DNA of 64,000 nt from NCBI GenBank assembly GCA_046756565.1, contig JBHHWO010000002.1, positions 5,761-69,760 of the forward strand, written 5' to 3'. How positions within the stretch are numbered: position 1 is the first letter of the stretch; each line of letters starts with the position of its first letter. The notes under the pieces were generated by a model. It saw only the letters and a list, made by a program, of their open reading frames with translations, searched no databases and was not told the origin of the DNA. Shown piece after piece: positions 1 through 8,504 of this stretch. Origin of the DNA: CALZIK01 sp046756565. Its GTDB lineage: Bacteria; Acidobacteriota; Thermoanaerobaculia; Multivoradales; JAHEKO01. The position numbers and the translations under genes are program-made.

Positions 1-1
1 T

Positions 2-730
2 GAGTTCGGCCGGCCGATGGCCTCACCGGTACGGCCGGATCCGACGACCAATGTGTCTCTGACACGACAGTCGATCGGTGAGTCCGAGTATCAGGCCATC
101 ACATTCAAGGTGAACCGGCGTTTCACAGGCAGGTACCAGATGCAGGCCCACTACACCCTCGCCGACGACAAGGACACCGACTCCAATGAGAGAAGCGCGA
201 CCAGTTCGACAGCTTCCTTCGGCGGCGCCGACCGCTCGCTCTGGAACCCACGCTACGACTGGGGTCACTCCGAGAAGGACATCGAGAACCGTTTGGTCAT
301 CAGCGGTGTCTATCTCCTGCCCTGGGACTTCAAGATCTCGGGTATCGTCGAGCATGGTTCCGGTGTTCCGTACAACCCCACCGACCGCGGTGTGGATTTT
401 GCGTACTGCGGCTTCACATCGCTCGGCTTCGACTGCGTCGATGCCCGCCCGGTAGACGCCAATGGCAACGTCCTCCAACGCAACTCGTTTCGCAACGAGT
501 CGGTGCAACGCATGGACCTGAGGCTGTCCAAGTTCTTCGAGTTCGGCAACGACAAGAGCGTCGACGTCTTCCTCGAGGTCTTCAACCTCTTCGACGACCA
601 GGCTTTCGTGGTCTGCAACAGTTTCAGCTGCGACCGGCGCCGCGATCCCGAGAATGCCCAGTTTGGCTTGGCCTCAGGCCGCTTGACCCAGCCCCAGATC
701 TACCAGATTGGAGGTCGATTCACCTTCTGA
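2..730 (+). CDS. TonB-dependent receptor, C-terminal fragment (5' end outside window)
   Basis: The reading frame is open from base 2, so the gene starts before the window and only about the last 240 residues are visible. They alternate polar and aromatic residues in beta-strand fashion, contain the plug-distal phrase FLEVFNLFD typical of carboxypeptidase-regulatory (Oar/CarboxypepD) TonB receptors, and end in GGRFTF, with the terminal phenylalanine recognised by the BAM machinery. The likely role is outer-membrane import or binding of a large substrate, which cannot be named from this piece. The next gene is an Rrf2 regulator 200 bp downstream on the same strand. The intergenic stretch shows only a weak TATACT at 881-886 as a possible -10. 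Confidence 0.8.
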   Translation, partial: EFGRPMASPVRPDPTTNVSLTRQSIGESEYQAITFKVNRRFTGRYQMQAHYTLADDKDTDSNERSATSSTASFGGADRSLWNPRYDWGHSEKDIENRLVISGVYLLPWDFKISGIVEHGSGVPYNPTDRGVDFAYCGFTSLGFDCVDARPVDANGNVLQRNSFRNESVQRMDLRLSKFFEFGNDKSVDVFLEVFNLFDDQAFVVCNSFSCDRRRDPENAQFGLASGRLTQPQIYQIGGRFTF

Positions 731-930
731 CCCGGCGCCACGGCCTGGACGACGACGGACCAGGTTCCGGCCGGTACCCCCAGAAGGTCGGGTCAGCCAC
801 CTGCCACCCGGAGCTCGTCCTCCCCCTTGCTCCCACCACCGAGAGGTAGGCACGGCCGTCCGCCCTGCCGGGGCGCGAGCTATACTCGAGACGGTCGCCA
901 GGTCGTTGCGTCGACCGAGCCGTCCGGATC

Positions 931-1440
931 ATGTCCATCGTCTCCAAGCGCGTCCGCTACGCTCTTCACGGTCTCGCCTTTCTAGCGAGGCACGACGAGT
1001 CGGAGGATCCTGTTCCGTTCGAGATGATCCTCGCCTACCTGCGGGCATATTCGCAGCGTTTGACGCTCTCTCCCAGCTACATCGCGAAAGTTTTCCAGGA
1101 TGTCTCGAGAGCCGGCCTCACCGTTGCCGTTCCGGGACCGCACGGCGGCTACCGGTTGGCCGCACCCGCGGAGAAGCTGTCCCTGATCAAGGTGGTCGAG
1201 GCTCTGGACGGACCTCTGGGGTCGGAATGCTGTCTGCTCTCGGTGGGCAACTGCACCCAGCAAGGACGGTGTGGCGTGCGCCTCCTCGTTCAGCAGGCGG
1301 AGAGCGCCTACTACGATTTCTTCGCCGGAGAAACCGTGGCTTCTCTGTCGAAAAAGATGACATTCCCCGATCTGGATCGGCCGGTTGGAGAAAACCCTCC
1401 GCCGATCCAAATCGGTGAATCAGGCCCTTCAAACAGTTGA
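931..1440 (+). CDS. Rrf2-family transcriptional regulator with Fe-S cysteine motif
   Basis: This 169-residue protein has the Rrf2 layout: an N-terminal winged helix beginning SKRVRYALHGLAFLA, a recognition-helix region SPSYIAKVFQ, a wing with the typical GPHGGYRLA (residues 69-77), and a cysteine cluster C100, C101, C108 and C114. The 7- and 6-residue spacing resembles the cluster-binding cysteines of IscR and NsrR, so a redox-, iron- or NO-sensing [Fe-S] cluster is likely. It is transcribed towards the eight-gene chain starting at 1636, and a perfect inverted repeat sits between them at 1556-1577. The C-terminal 30 residues after VASLSKKM are proline-rich and probably disordered. Local regulation of the downstream genes is an inference from position. 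Confidence 0.9.
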   Translation: MSIVSKRVRYALHGLAFLARHDESEDPVPFEMILAYLRAYSQRLTLSPSYIAKVFQDVSRAGLTVAVPGPHGGYRLAAPAEKLSLIKVVEALDGPLGSECCLLSVGNCTQQGRCGVRLLVQQAESAYYDFFAGETVASLSKKMTFPDLDRPVGENPPPIQIGESGPSNS

Positions 1441-1546
1441 ACTAAGCGGCGCGATCCCAGTCGCGGTCAGGGGCTCTTCGAGGTCCATCAGGTTCCGGCG
1501 ACGCCTCGAATCTGGCACGAGGATTGCGGAAAGGCTGTGCGTCTGC

Positions 1547-1577
1547 TTGATTTACGATATTAACTATCGATAATATC
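1547..1577 (+). promoter_or_regulatory. Promoter overlapping an inverted repeat; candidate Rrf2 operator
   Basis: A -35-like TTGATT (1547-1552) is followed after 16 bp by GATAAT (1569-1574). The perfect repeat GATATTA-N8-TAATATC (1556-1562 and 1571-1577) covers the spacer and the -10. This AT-rich patch stands out in a GC-rich region and lies between the Rrf2 gene and the chain it faces. Repression by an Rrf2 dimer is the simplest reading. The 22 bp length is close to known Rrf2-type sites, but the sequence does not match the IscR or NsrR consensus. Confidence 0.55.
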
Positions 1578-1635
1578 CCCGTTCTTGGAGATCGGTCGGT
1601 TGTCGAGACCTGCAAGACAGGAAAGAGGTCGGTTG

Positions 1636-3330
1636 TTGGATACCCTCGGGTGCCAGGAGCTTTGTTGCGTCCTGGTGCTGGGAGTGGCGGTGGCCACTCT
1701 GGCGGGCTGTGAGCGTCCCGAGAGCGAGAGCGTTGCGGTTGGAGTCCTGGCCCTGGCCAACCTTCCGCCGCTGCCGCCCGTTGGCAGTGAAGGCGTCTTC
1801 GCCGACGTGACCCTGGCTGCCGGGATCACCGCTGAGCATCATCTGCCCGGTGATGACTTCGTCAACATCGTCGACTCGCTGGGTTCGGGGGCGGCGTTCG
1901 CCGATCTCGACGGTGACGACTGGCTCGACCTGATCGTGGTCGGAGGCCCGAGCCTGCCGGGTGAGGCCGACTGGCCGCCAGATCACAGCGGCGTCCGTGT
2001 GTTTCGCAATCTGCGCGACGGCCGGTTCGCGGATGTGACCACCGACTCGGGCATCGCCGCGAATGAGACCGCCATCGCGGTCGCCGTTGCGGACATCGAC
2101 GGGGACGGAGATCGCGACGTCTATCTCGTAGACCGTGGTCCGAATCGGCTCTACCGCAACCGCGGAGACGCCACCTTCGAGATAGCCACCGACGAGGCCG
2201 GTCTGGGGCATCCGGGATTCGGAGTCAGTGCGGTTTTCTTCGATATGGACGGCGACTACGATCTCGATCTCTATCTGGGCAACTACCTGGAGTTTGACGA
2301 GAGGCAGAGCGCATTCTTCGCGCCCGACGGATTTCCCGGCCCGCTCAGCTATGAGGCGCAACCCGATGTGCTCTACGAGAATCTCGGGAACGGCCGGTTC
2401 GTGGACGTATCGGAACCGGCCGGCATAGCGGATCTTCGCGGCCGCACGATGAGCGTAGCGGCCCTCGACTTCGATAACGACACCGACACCGATCTGTTCG
2501 TTGCCAGCGACGCGACCGAGAACTATCTGCTGCTCAACGACGGTAGTGGCAGATTCGACGAGGCGGGCTTCGAGGCTGGCGTCGCGATGGGCGAGAACGG
2601 GGAGCAAACCGGCGCCATGGCGGTGGCGGTGGGCGACGTGGACGGAGACGGCCAGCTCGATTTGGCCGTCTCGGACACCGCCTACGGTGCCCTCTATCGC
2701 AGAGTCGGAGACGCGCTGTTTGCCGACGACGTGATGCTTTCAGGCTTGGCTCCGCTGTGTGGTCAGTACGTGAGTTGGGGCCAGAACCTCCTCGACTATG
2801 ACAATGACGGCGACCTCGACCTATTTGTCGTCAACGGTGATCTGCATCACGTCGTGGGTTGGGAGGACATGCTGCTGCGCAACGACGGCGGAGCCCGGTT
2901 TCGCGATGCTTCTCTGGAGGGCGGCTTCTACTTCGAAGGTCGCGAGGTGGGCCGCAGCTCGATCGTGGGCGACTACGACAACGATGGTGATCTCGACCTG
3001 TTTGTTACCGCCGTCAACGGTCGCCACTTTCTGCTCAGGAACGACTCGCCGCCTGGGCCCTCGTGGATCAGCGTGGATCTGTCCGGCGATCGTGTGCGGG
3101 ACCCGTTCGGTGCTCGAATCGAGATCCAGGCCGGTGATCGAGCCTGGGCTTCCGAATACCGGTTCAATTCGGCCTACCTCGGCCAGAGCGACTCGAGGGT
3201 CCACTTTGGTCTCGGCGAAGGTGTCGATGTCGTCGACCGGCTGAGGGTGATCTGGCCGGACGGTACGGAGGTCGAGCTCACCCGTGTCGAGACCGGGCGC
3301 ACGCATCGCATCGAGCGAGGAGCCGCCTAG
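1636..3330 (+). CDS. CRTAC1-type lipoprotein: FG-GAP/VCBS repeats with ASPIC-UnbV domain
   Basis: The exported protein consists mostly of FG-GAP/VCBS repeats with calcium-binding loops such as DLDGDDWLDL, DIDGDGDRDV and DYDNDGDLDL, giving an integrin-like beta-propeller. The last 100 residues form an ASPIC/UnbV domain, recognisable by PFGARIEI, VHFGLGEG and RLRVIWPDGT. I chose the TTG at 1636 because GAGG lies 7 bp upstream and it yields a short lipoprotein signal ending in TLAGC; an in-frame TTG at 1585 is also possible but would leave almost no leader after the promoter. It is the first gene of a chain that continues 2 bp later. Function of the family is poorly known; roles in adhesion or as scaffolds are suggested. 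A paralogue lies at 11709-13391. Confidence 0.85.
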   Translation: MDTLGCQELCCVLVLGVAVATLAGCERPESESVAVGVLALANLPPLPPVGSEGVFADVTLAAGITAEHHLPGDDFVNIVDSLGSGAAFADLDGDDWLDLIVVGGPSLPGEADWPPDHSGVRVFRNLRDGRFADVTTDSGIAANETAIAVAVADIDGDGDRDVYLVDRGPNRLYRNRGDATFEIATDEAGLGHPGFGVSAVFFDMDGDYDLDLYLGNYLEFDERQSAFFAPDGFPGPLSYEAQPDVLYENLGNGRFVDVSEPAGIADLRGRTMSVAALDFDNDTDTDLFVASDATENYLLLNDGSGRFDEAGFEAGVAMGENGEQTGAMAVAVGDVDGDGQLDLAVSDTAYGALYRRVGDALFADDVMLSGLAPLCGQYVSWGQNLLDYDNDGDLDLFVVNGDLHHVVGWEDMLLRNDGGARFRDASLEGGFYFEGREVGRSSIVGDYDNDGDLDLFVTAVNGRHFLLRNDSPPGPSWISVDLSGDRVRDPFGARIEIQAGDRAWASEYRFNSAYLGQSDSRVHFGLGEGVDVVDRLRVIWPDGTEVELTRVETGRTHRIERGAA

Positions 3331-3332
3331 CC

Positions 3333-4805
3333 GTGCGTGCTCGAACTCGAGAGTTGCTCGTTTCGGGTTGCGCCCTGCTCGGGCTGCTCACCGTTTTCGG
3401 TATTGGCTGCGTCGAGCAACCGGTGTCGGGAGAGCTGCCGGAGGCTCTCGCGGTGGTCGTGACAGAGCTACCGGCCGGCGCCTCGCCCGAGGCTTTGAAC
3501 TCGGATCCAGCTCCGGACTCGCGCTACCCTGAAGGAAGCCGGATCGCACTGATAGTCGAAGGACAGCCGGGAACCGGCCGCATTCTCTCAGGAGGGTTCG
3601 TTGCCGCCGGCGCGCCGGACGTTTCCTCCTCGGGCGACGCGGTGCTATTCACGGCGCGGCGCTCGGCGGCGGACCCGTGGACGATCTATCGCAGTGATCT
3701 CCAGCGCCGCAGCCGCCCTCAAGCGATCACCCAACTGGACACGGATTGCACGGATCCGGCCTTCTTGGCCGGTGGCCGGGCCGTGTTCAGTTGCCTTGCA
3801 CCGGTTCCCGGAAGAGAGCAGGAAGGAGACAAGACCTGGGCGCTCCATACGGCTCGGCTGGACGGATCGCACTTCGAGCGGATCACCTACGGGCTACTTG
3901 CCGCCTCCGGGCCCACGCAGCTTCCGGACGGGAGAGTCCTCTTCTCCATGTGGCAAGAAGCTGGAGCGGGCCGCTCGCAAAGTTCGACCGCGCTATTCAC
4001 GGTCAATGCGGACGGGACCCTTCTCCAGTCGTTCTCCGGTCATCATGGAGGGCCGGTTCTCAAACAACGCCCGCGCTTGGCTGACCAGGGCCGCGTCGTG
4101 TTTCTCGGCGCAGAACCGCCAGCCTACGAGCCGTTGTTGCTCGGAGTCGAAATGGCGCGCCCCCAGAGTCCGATGGAATCGTATGACCCTCCTGTGACTC
4201 CGCTGAGCGCCGAGCCTCTCGGTGGTGGAGAAATGCTGCTCGTCGGAAGGGACGAGCGTGTTGGGGCGCCCGGGAGCTCAGGGCTGTACCGATGGCGGCC
4301 AGGTGATTCGCCGATTGCGATTCGTGGACACGAGAAGTGGGACGTTGTCGAGGCCGTCCCTCGTCGACCGGCTCCCGAGCCTAAGGACCGACCGTCGGCG
4401 GTGGTCCGCACTCGCCTCACAGGAATCTTGCTCTGCTACGACGCGCAGCGATCCGACGGCGTCGTCGGGCCTTCCGACTCCAGTTCGCCGGCGCGTCGAG
4501 TGGTTCTGGAAACCCTGAATGGCGGGGCCCGTTCGTCGGCGATGGTATTGGGTGTGGACAACCTCGACGATGACGGCTCCTTTCACCTCGAAGTGCCTGC
4601 CGATCGTCCTCTACGAGTGCGCACTCTCGACGAGGCCGGCGCTGAGGTAGCGACCTCGGGTTGGTTCTGGCTGCGCCCGGGAGAGGTTCGGTCCTGCTTC
4701 GGTTGCCATGAAAGCCGCGAGGTGGCTCCGGTCAACCGGCCGATTGCGGCTCTCGCGCACGGCCCCTCACGGCTCGGCGTTCTCGGGGAGGCCGGCTCGC
4801 GATGA
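3333..4805 (+). CDS. HzsA-like beta-propeller lipoprotein with one c-type heme motif
   Basis: The product has 490 residues. A hydrophobic signal with GIGC around residue 26 suggests a lipoprotein, although the lipobox is imperfect. The middle is a PD40/TolB-like propeller (for example PDVSSSGDAVLFTARRS and LPDGRVLFSMW), and a single heme-binding CFGCH lies at residues 455-459, 35 residues before the end. This arrangement matches proteins annotated as HzsA-related, after the alpha subunit of anammox hydrazine synthase, although that enzyme carries further heme modules. No hydrazine chemistry is implied. The GTG start lies 2 bp after the preceding stop, and its end overlaps the next gene by 4 bp (ATGA), so the two heme proteins are translationally coupled. 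Confidence 0.7.
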   Translation: MRARTRELLVSGCALLGLLTVFGIGCVEQPVSGELPEALAVVVTELPAGASPEALNSDPAPDSRYPEGSRIALIVEGQPGTGRILSGGFVAAGAPDVSSSGDAVLFTARRSAADPWTIYRSDLQRRSRPQAITQLDTDCTDPAFLAGGRAVFSCLAPVPGREQEGDKTWALHTARLDGSHFERITYGLLAASGPTQLPDGRVLFSMWQEAGAGRSQSSTALFTVNADGTLLQSFSGHHGGPVLKQRPRLADQGRVVFLGAEPPAYEPLLLGVEMARPQSPMESYDPPVTPLSAEPLGGGEMLLVGRDERVGAPGSSGLYRWRPGDSPIAIRGHEKWDVVEAVPRRPAPEPKDRPSAVVRTRLTGILLCYDAQRSDGVVGPSDSSSPARRVVLETLNGGARSSAMVLGVDNLDDDGSFHLEVPADRPLRVRTLDEAGAEVATSGWFWLRPGEVRSCFGCHESREVAPVNRPIAALAHGPSRLGVLGEAGSR

Positions 4806-6775
4806 ACCGTCTCGGCGACGCCAGGAGCGCCGTCCGTCTCTACGCGTCGGTCGGGATCTCGCTGGTCGTGCTCGCGTCCTTCGGTGGACTCGGAATCCTG
4901 TCGCTGTATGGCGCTCACTACCGTCAGGTGACGGGAAGAGACGAACGGCCGGAGGTGGGGTGCTTCTACTGTCACCGGCGGGTCCAAGAGCCGAGTCGCC
5001 GTGGCGACCCGGGCGAGCCTGTGAGGTATCCGTCGCCCGCAGGGATCGCCGTTTCGGCCGATGGAGCGACACTCTGGGTCGCGGCCGAGGGTACCGATCG
5101 ACTGCTCGAAATAGATCTCGAAAGCCGGACAGTTACTCGCGCCATCGTCATTCCAGGCGGCCCCTTTGGAGTAGCTCGGTCTGCTGGGGGCGATCGGCTG
5201 GCCGTCACGGCTCGCGCCGCTGACCGGGTTGCGATCGTCGATACCACGGAGTTTCGGGTACTCCGGTGGGTGGCGGCTGGAAGAGAGCCCTTGGGAGTCG
5301 AAGTGGCCGCCGGCGGGAGCGAGGTCTTCGTGGCCAACGGCGGTTCCAACGACGTGCTCCTGGCCTCGGTGACGTCTGAGACCGAGCGCCACCGTCTGGG
5401 AGCGGGAATGGAGCCGTACGCGATCGATCTGGCCGCCGAAACGGGCCTTCTGGCGGTCGCCAACCGGCGCGTACGGCCTCGGCCCGAGCCGGCTCTGCCG
5501 GAGTCGGAGCTGACCGTGATCGATACGGTCTCAGGGCGAGTGCAAGCCCGGCATGCTCTTCGTAGCGCTCATCTCGCCGAGGGAGTGGCGATCTCGGCCG
5601 ATGGGTCCTTTGTCCTGGTGCCGGTGGTCAGAGCCCGGAACTACCTACCCACCACTCAGGTGGCGCGGGGAGGACTGATGAATAGTGCTCTAGCCTTCGT
5701 CGAGACCCACTCCGGAGGCCGGGTTGTCCAATTCCCACTCGACGAAGTGAACGCCTACTACGCCGATCCGGCCGGAGTCGCTTTGAGCTCCGATAACCGA
5801 CGGGCGTACGTCGCTCACGCAGGAGCCAGTGTGGTGTCGGTGGTCGACCTTTCGGTTTTGAGAAAGATGGTCTCGAGCTTGGACGCTGCGGCGTTGGACG
5901 AGCTCGGCGACGACCTCGGCGCGGCGGCCGGCTATGTGCTGGCGAGGATTCCGACTTCCCACGGTCCGAGCGCGCTTACGCTGTCGGCCGACGGCCGCAG
6001 GCTCTTCGTAGCCGAGCGTCTCGCCGACACGATCGCCGTCATCGATACCGACGAGCTGGAGGTGATCGGGCGCATCGACCTGGGCGGGCCGGGAGAGCTG
6101 ACCGCGGTACGGCGTGGCGAGCGAGTGTTTCACGACGCTTCGGCGAGCTTTCAGGGGCAGTTTTCATGCCGCTCCTGCCATCCCGACGGGCACACTGACG
6201 GCCTCAACTGGGATTTCGAGATCGACGGCGTCGGACGCAATCGGCTGGACACCCGGTCGCTGCGTGGCATTCGCGATACCGCGCCGTTCAAGTGGAACGG
6301 CAAGAATCCCGACCTGGCCACGCAGTGTGGTCCTCGCTTCGCGCGGGTGTTGACGCGTTCCGAGCCCTTCAGCCCGCAGCGACTCGAGGACCTCGTGACC
6401 TATATCGAGTCGCTTCGGCTGTCGGCCAAGGCCGGCCCCGATGCTCGGGCGCCGGCCATTGCCCGCGGTCGGCAGCTCTTTTTTCGGAGCACCACGATCT
6501 CTGGAGAGACGATTCCCGTTCGCCAGCGTTGTGACACCTGTCATCGCCCACCGCTGTTTACCGATCGGTTGATGACCGACGTGGGCACCGGCGGGGTGTT
6601 CGACACGCCTCACCTGCTCGATATCGGGCTGTCACCGCCCTATCTGCACGATGGTCGCGCACAGACGCTCGAGGAGATCTGGACCGTCCACAGCCCGGAG
6701 GACACGCATGGAGCAACGAACGACATGAGCAAGGCGGAGCTCAACGACCTCGTGGTCTTCTTGAAGAGTCTGTAG
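4802..6775 (+). CDS. Membrane-anchored YVTN beta-propeller / MauG-like cytochrome c peroxidase
   Basis: The protein of 657 residues carries an N-terminal anchor (residues 13-36) followed at once by CFYCH (54-58). A YVTN-type beta-propeller (about 70-440) has repeated phrases such as GIAVSADGATLWVAAEG. The C-terminal diheme domain has CRSCH (456-460) and CDTCH (577-581) and ends in the PPYLHDGRA motif found in bacterial cytochrome c peroxidases and MauG. A propeller fused to a MauG-like domain is common in environmental bacteria, and the substrates are mostly unknown. Peroxide reduction or oxidation of a protein partner in the periplasm are both possible. It overlaps the HzsA-like gene by 4 bp. 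Confidence 0.82.
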   Translation: MNRLGDARSAVRLYASVGISLVVLASFGGLGILSLYGAHYRQVTGRDERPEVGCFYCHRRVQEPSRRGDPGEPVRYPSPAGIAVSADGATLWVAAEGTDRLLEIDLESRTVTRAIVIPGGPFGVARSAGGDRLAVTARAADRVAIVDTTEFRVLRWVAAGREPLGVEVAAGGSEVFVANGGSNDVLLASVTSETERHRLGAGMEPYAIDLAAETGLLAVANRRVRPRPEPALPESELTVIDTVSGRVQARHALRSAHLAEGVAISADGSFVLVPVVRARNYLPTTQVARGGLMNSALAFVETHSGGRVVQFPLDEVNAYYADPAGVALSSDNRRAYVAHAGASVVSVVDLSVLRKMVSSLDAAALDELGDDLGAAAGYVLARIPTSHGPSALTLSADGRRLFVAERLADTIAVIDTDELEVIGRIDLGGPGELTAVRRGERVFHDASASFQGQFSCRSCHPDGHTDGLNWDFEIDGVGRNRLDTRSLRGIRDTAPFKWNGKNPDLATQCGPRFARVLTRSEPFSPQRLEDLVTYIESLRLSAKAGPDARAPAIARGRQLFFRSTTISGETIPVRQRCDTCHRPPLFTDRLMTDVGTGGVFDTPHLLDIGLSPPYLHDGRAQTLEEIWTVHSPEDTHGATNDMSKAELNDLVVFLKSL

Positions 6776-6777
6776 TC

Positions 6778-7902
6778 ATGCGCGAATTCCCTCTCAGCTC
6801 AACTCTGCTGTTCGTTTCGATGGCGATTGCGATACCGGTTGCTGCCGAAGCAGCCAGCGACCCTTTCTTCAGCCGCTGGGAGACGTTCGGAGAGGCCGAC
6901 GGGCTGCCGTCCGAAAAAGTGACCGCCGTGGCAATCGACGGGAATCGGATCTGGGTGGGTACCGATGCCGGACTGGCCCTGCTGGAGAACGGGCGAATCG
7001 AGGTGACCGGCGTCGAAGACGGCCTGCCGTTCCCGGTAGTTTCGGCTCTGGCCGTCGATCGGACGACCGGTGATCTGTGGATCGGCACGCAAGGCGGCCT
7101 CGCCCGGCTCAGCGCCGGCCGGATAGATCGCTTTACCCAACTCGACAGCGGGCTTGCGAACGACGTCGTCTACGGCGTTGCTGCCCGGGACGGAGTGGTG
7201 TGGGTGGCGACCGCCGCGGGCCTCAACAGCTATTCCGCGGCCACCGACAGCTGGGAGATCTTCGATGTTTCGAACACGCTCATGCACGAGCCCTGGTGCT
7301 ATGCGGTGACCTTCGGCGGCGAAGACGTCTACGTAGCGGTCTGGGGCGGCGGAGTCATCGTGCGCGAGCACGACACGGGTCGATTCCGTGAGCACCGTGA
7401 TCCGGATGGAGAAATGGAGATCGATCTGTTCCCTGATGACGGACTAGTGCACGACGTGACGTCATCGATTGCCTGGAAAGACGGAGTGATGTGGGCCGGA
7501 ACATACTTCGGCTTGAGCCGATACGAAGGTCGGCGATGGAAATCCTTCAGCCGGCACGACAGCGGCCTCGCGAGTGACTTCATCAACTTCGTCCAGACCG
7601 GCGACGATGAAGTCTGGATCGCGACCGACCGCGGTCTCAGCCGATTCGACTCGATCGACTGGCACACCTGGACACGAAGAGATGCCGGCGCCTTTGAGCT
7701 CGAGGTCACGAAAGCGGACGGGACGGAAGAAACAGTCACAGTGGCGGGAGGTCCCGCGAGTAACTACATCCTCGGTCTGGCCGTGGATGGCAGGGACATA
7801 TGGCTGGCCACGGCGGCCGGCTTGACCCATGGGGTCGGGCACCGGGCTGAACGCCGGAGTGCTGCCCCGCAATCTGAACACAAGACAGGAGCACCACAAT
7901 GA
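6778..7902 (+). CDS. Exported two-component-regulator-type propeller (ligand-binding sensor domain)
   Basis: A Sec signal peptide of about 26 residues ending in AEAAS precedes a repeat domain with the periodic phrases VTAVAIDGNRIWVGTDAG, LWIGTQGGLARL and VWIATDRGLSRF. These are the reg_prop repeats that form the extracytoplasmic sensor of hybrid two-component kinases such as BT4663-like proteins. Here there is no kinase or transmembrane segment after the propeller, so the 374-residue protein is a free-standing periplasmic propeller. It begins 2 bp after the preceding gene and overlaps the RidA-like gene by 4 bp. It may bind a ligand or serve as a partner for the neighbouring cytochromes; no direct evidence decides this. 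Confidence 0.75.
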   Translation: MREFPLSSTLLFVSMAIAIPVAAEAASDPFFSRWETFGEADGLPSEKVTAVAIDGNRIWVGTDAGLALLENGRIEVTGVEDGLPFPVVSALAVDRTTGDLWIGTQGGLARLSAGRIDRFTQLDSGLANDVVYGVAARDGVVWVATAAGLNSYSAATDSWEIFDVSNTLMHEPWCYAVTFGGEDVYVAVWGGGVIVREHDTGRFREHRDPDGEMEIDLFPDDGLVHDVTSSIAWKDGVMWAGTYFGLSRYEGRRWKSFSRHDSGLASDFINFVQTGDDEVWIATDRGLSRFDSIDWHTWTRRDAGAFELEVTKADGTEETVTVAGGPASNYILGLAVDGRDIWLATAAGLTHGVGHRAERRSAAPQSEHKTGAPQ

Positions 7903-8504
7903 GTCAACTGACCCTGGAGCGAGAACGGATTGACACCGCGGCCGGCACTTCCCTGAGCATCGATGCCATGGCCGAGCTCGATGCGATGGGGCTCGGCCCG
8001 TCACACGGTCTCGAGTCGGCGAACAGGGCGGGAATTGATCCGGTGGCGGAGCGCCGGCTCTATCCCAAGAGGGCGATTACCTCGCTCGAGGTTCTGAACG
8101 AGGCCTACGACTACGCTCTGCCCTCTTCGTTCAGTCGCGGCATGCGCGTGGAGTTGGGTGAGGCTGCGATCCTCTATCTGTCGGGTACGGCCAGCATCGA
8201 CGAAGACGGCCGGACGCTCTATAGCGGCGACTTCGAGGCCCAGTGTCTTCGGACGTTTCGCAACCTGACATCGCTATTGGCCTCCGAGTCCGCGAGCTGG
8301 CACGATGTCGTGCGCACGACCTGCTATCTCAGGGATATCGAGCGCGACTACGACACCTTCAATCGAGTGCGCACCCTGTTCATGACGGCGCTCGGGCTGG
8401 ATCCTGTGCCGGCGAGCACCGGAATCCAAGCGCGGCTGTGCCGGTCGGATCTGCTGGTCGAGATCGAGGCCATCGCCATCGTGCCGCGCGACGCAGGCGA
8501 CTGA
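7899..8504 (+). CDS. RidA/YjgF-family protein with N-terminal extension
   Basis: Residues 80-200 form a RidA (YjgF/YER057c) domain, seen in YLSGTASIDEDG, the middle phrase CYLRDIERDYDTFN, and the C-terminal LLVEIEAIAIVP. About 75 extra residues precede it, making 201 residues against about 130 for plain RidA. Classical RidA deaminates reactive enamines and imines; the position equivalent to the catalytic arginine of RidA looks to be in QARLCRSDLLVEIEAIAI. The chorismatase family (FkbO/Hyg5/XanB2) also uses this fold and shares GTAS-type phrases, but is longer. The DAHP synthase three genes downstream makes a link to aromatic metabolism worth considering. A good AGGAG (7888-7892) supports the start, and the coding region has no signal peptide. 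Confidence 0.72.
   Translation: MSQLTLERERIDTAAGTSLSIDAMAELDAMGLGPSHGLESANRAGIDPVAERRLYPKRAITSLEVLNEAYDYALPSSFSRGMRVELGEAAILYLSGTASIDEDGRTLYSGDFEAQCLRTFRNLTSLLASESASWHDVVRTTCYLRDIERDYDTFNRVRTLFMTALGLDPVPASTGIQARLCRSDLLVEIEAIAIVPRDAGD

Noticed and set aside
3333..6775. Hydrazine synthase-like gene next to a MauG-like gene as a sign of anammox metabolism
   Set aside because: Only a single heme motif and propeller are shared with HzsA; no HzsB/C or hydrazine dehydrogenase genes are present, and this family is widespread outside anammox bacteria.
8243..8503. Upstream extension of the first binding-protein gene
   Set aside because: It would overlap the RidA-like gene by 260 bp and place an arginine-rich stretch before the signal peptide; the ATG at 8504 overlapping the previous stop is far better.
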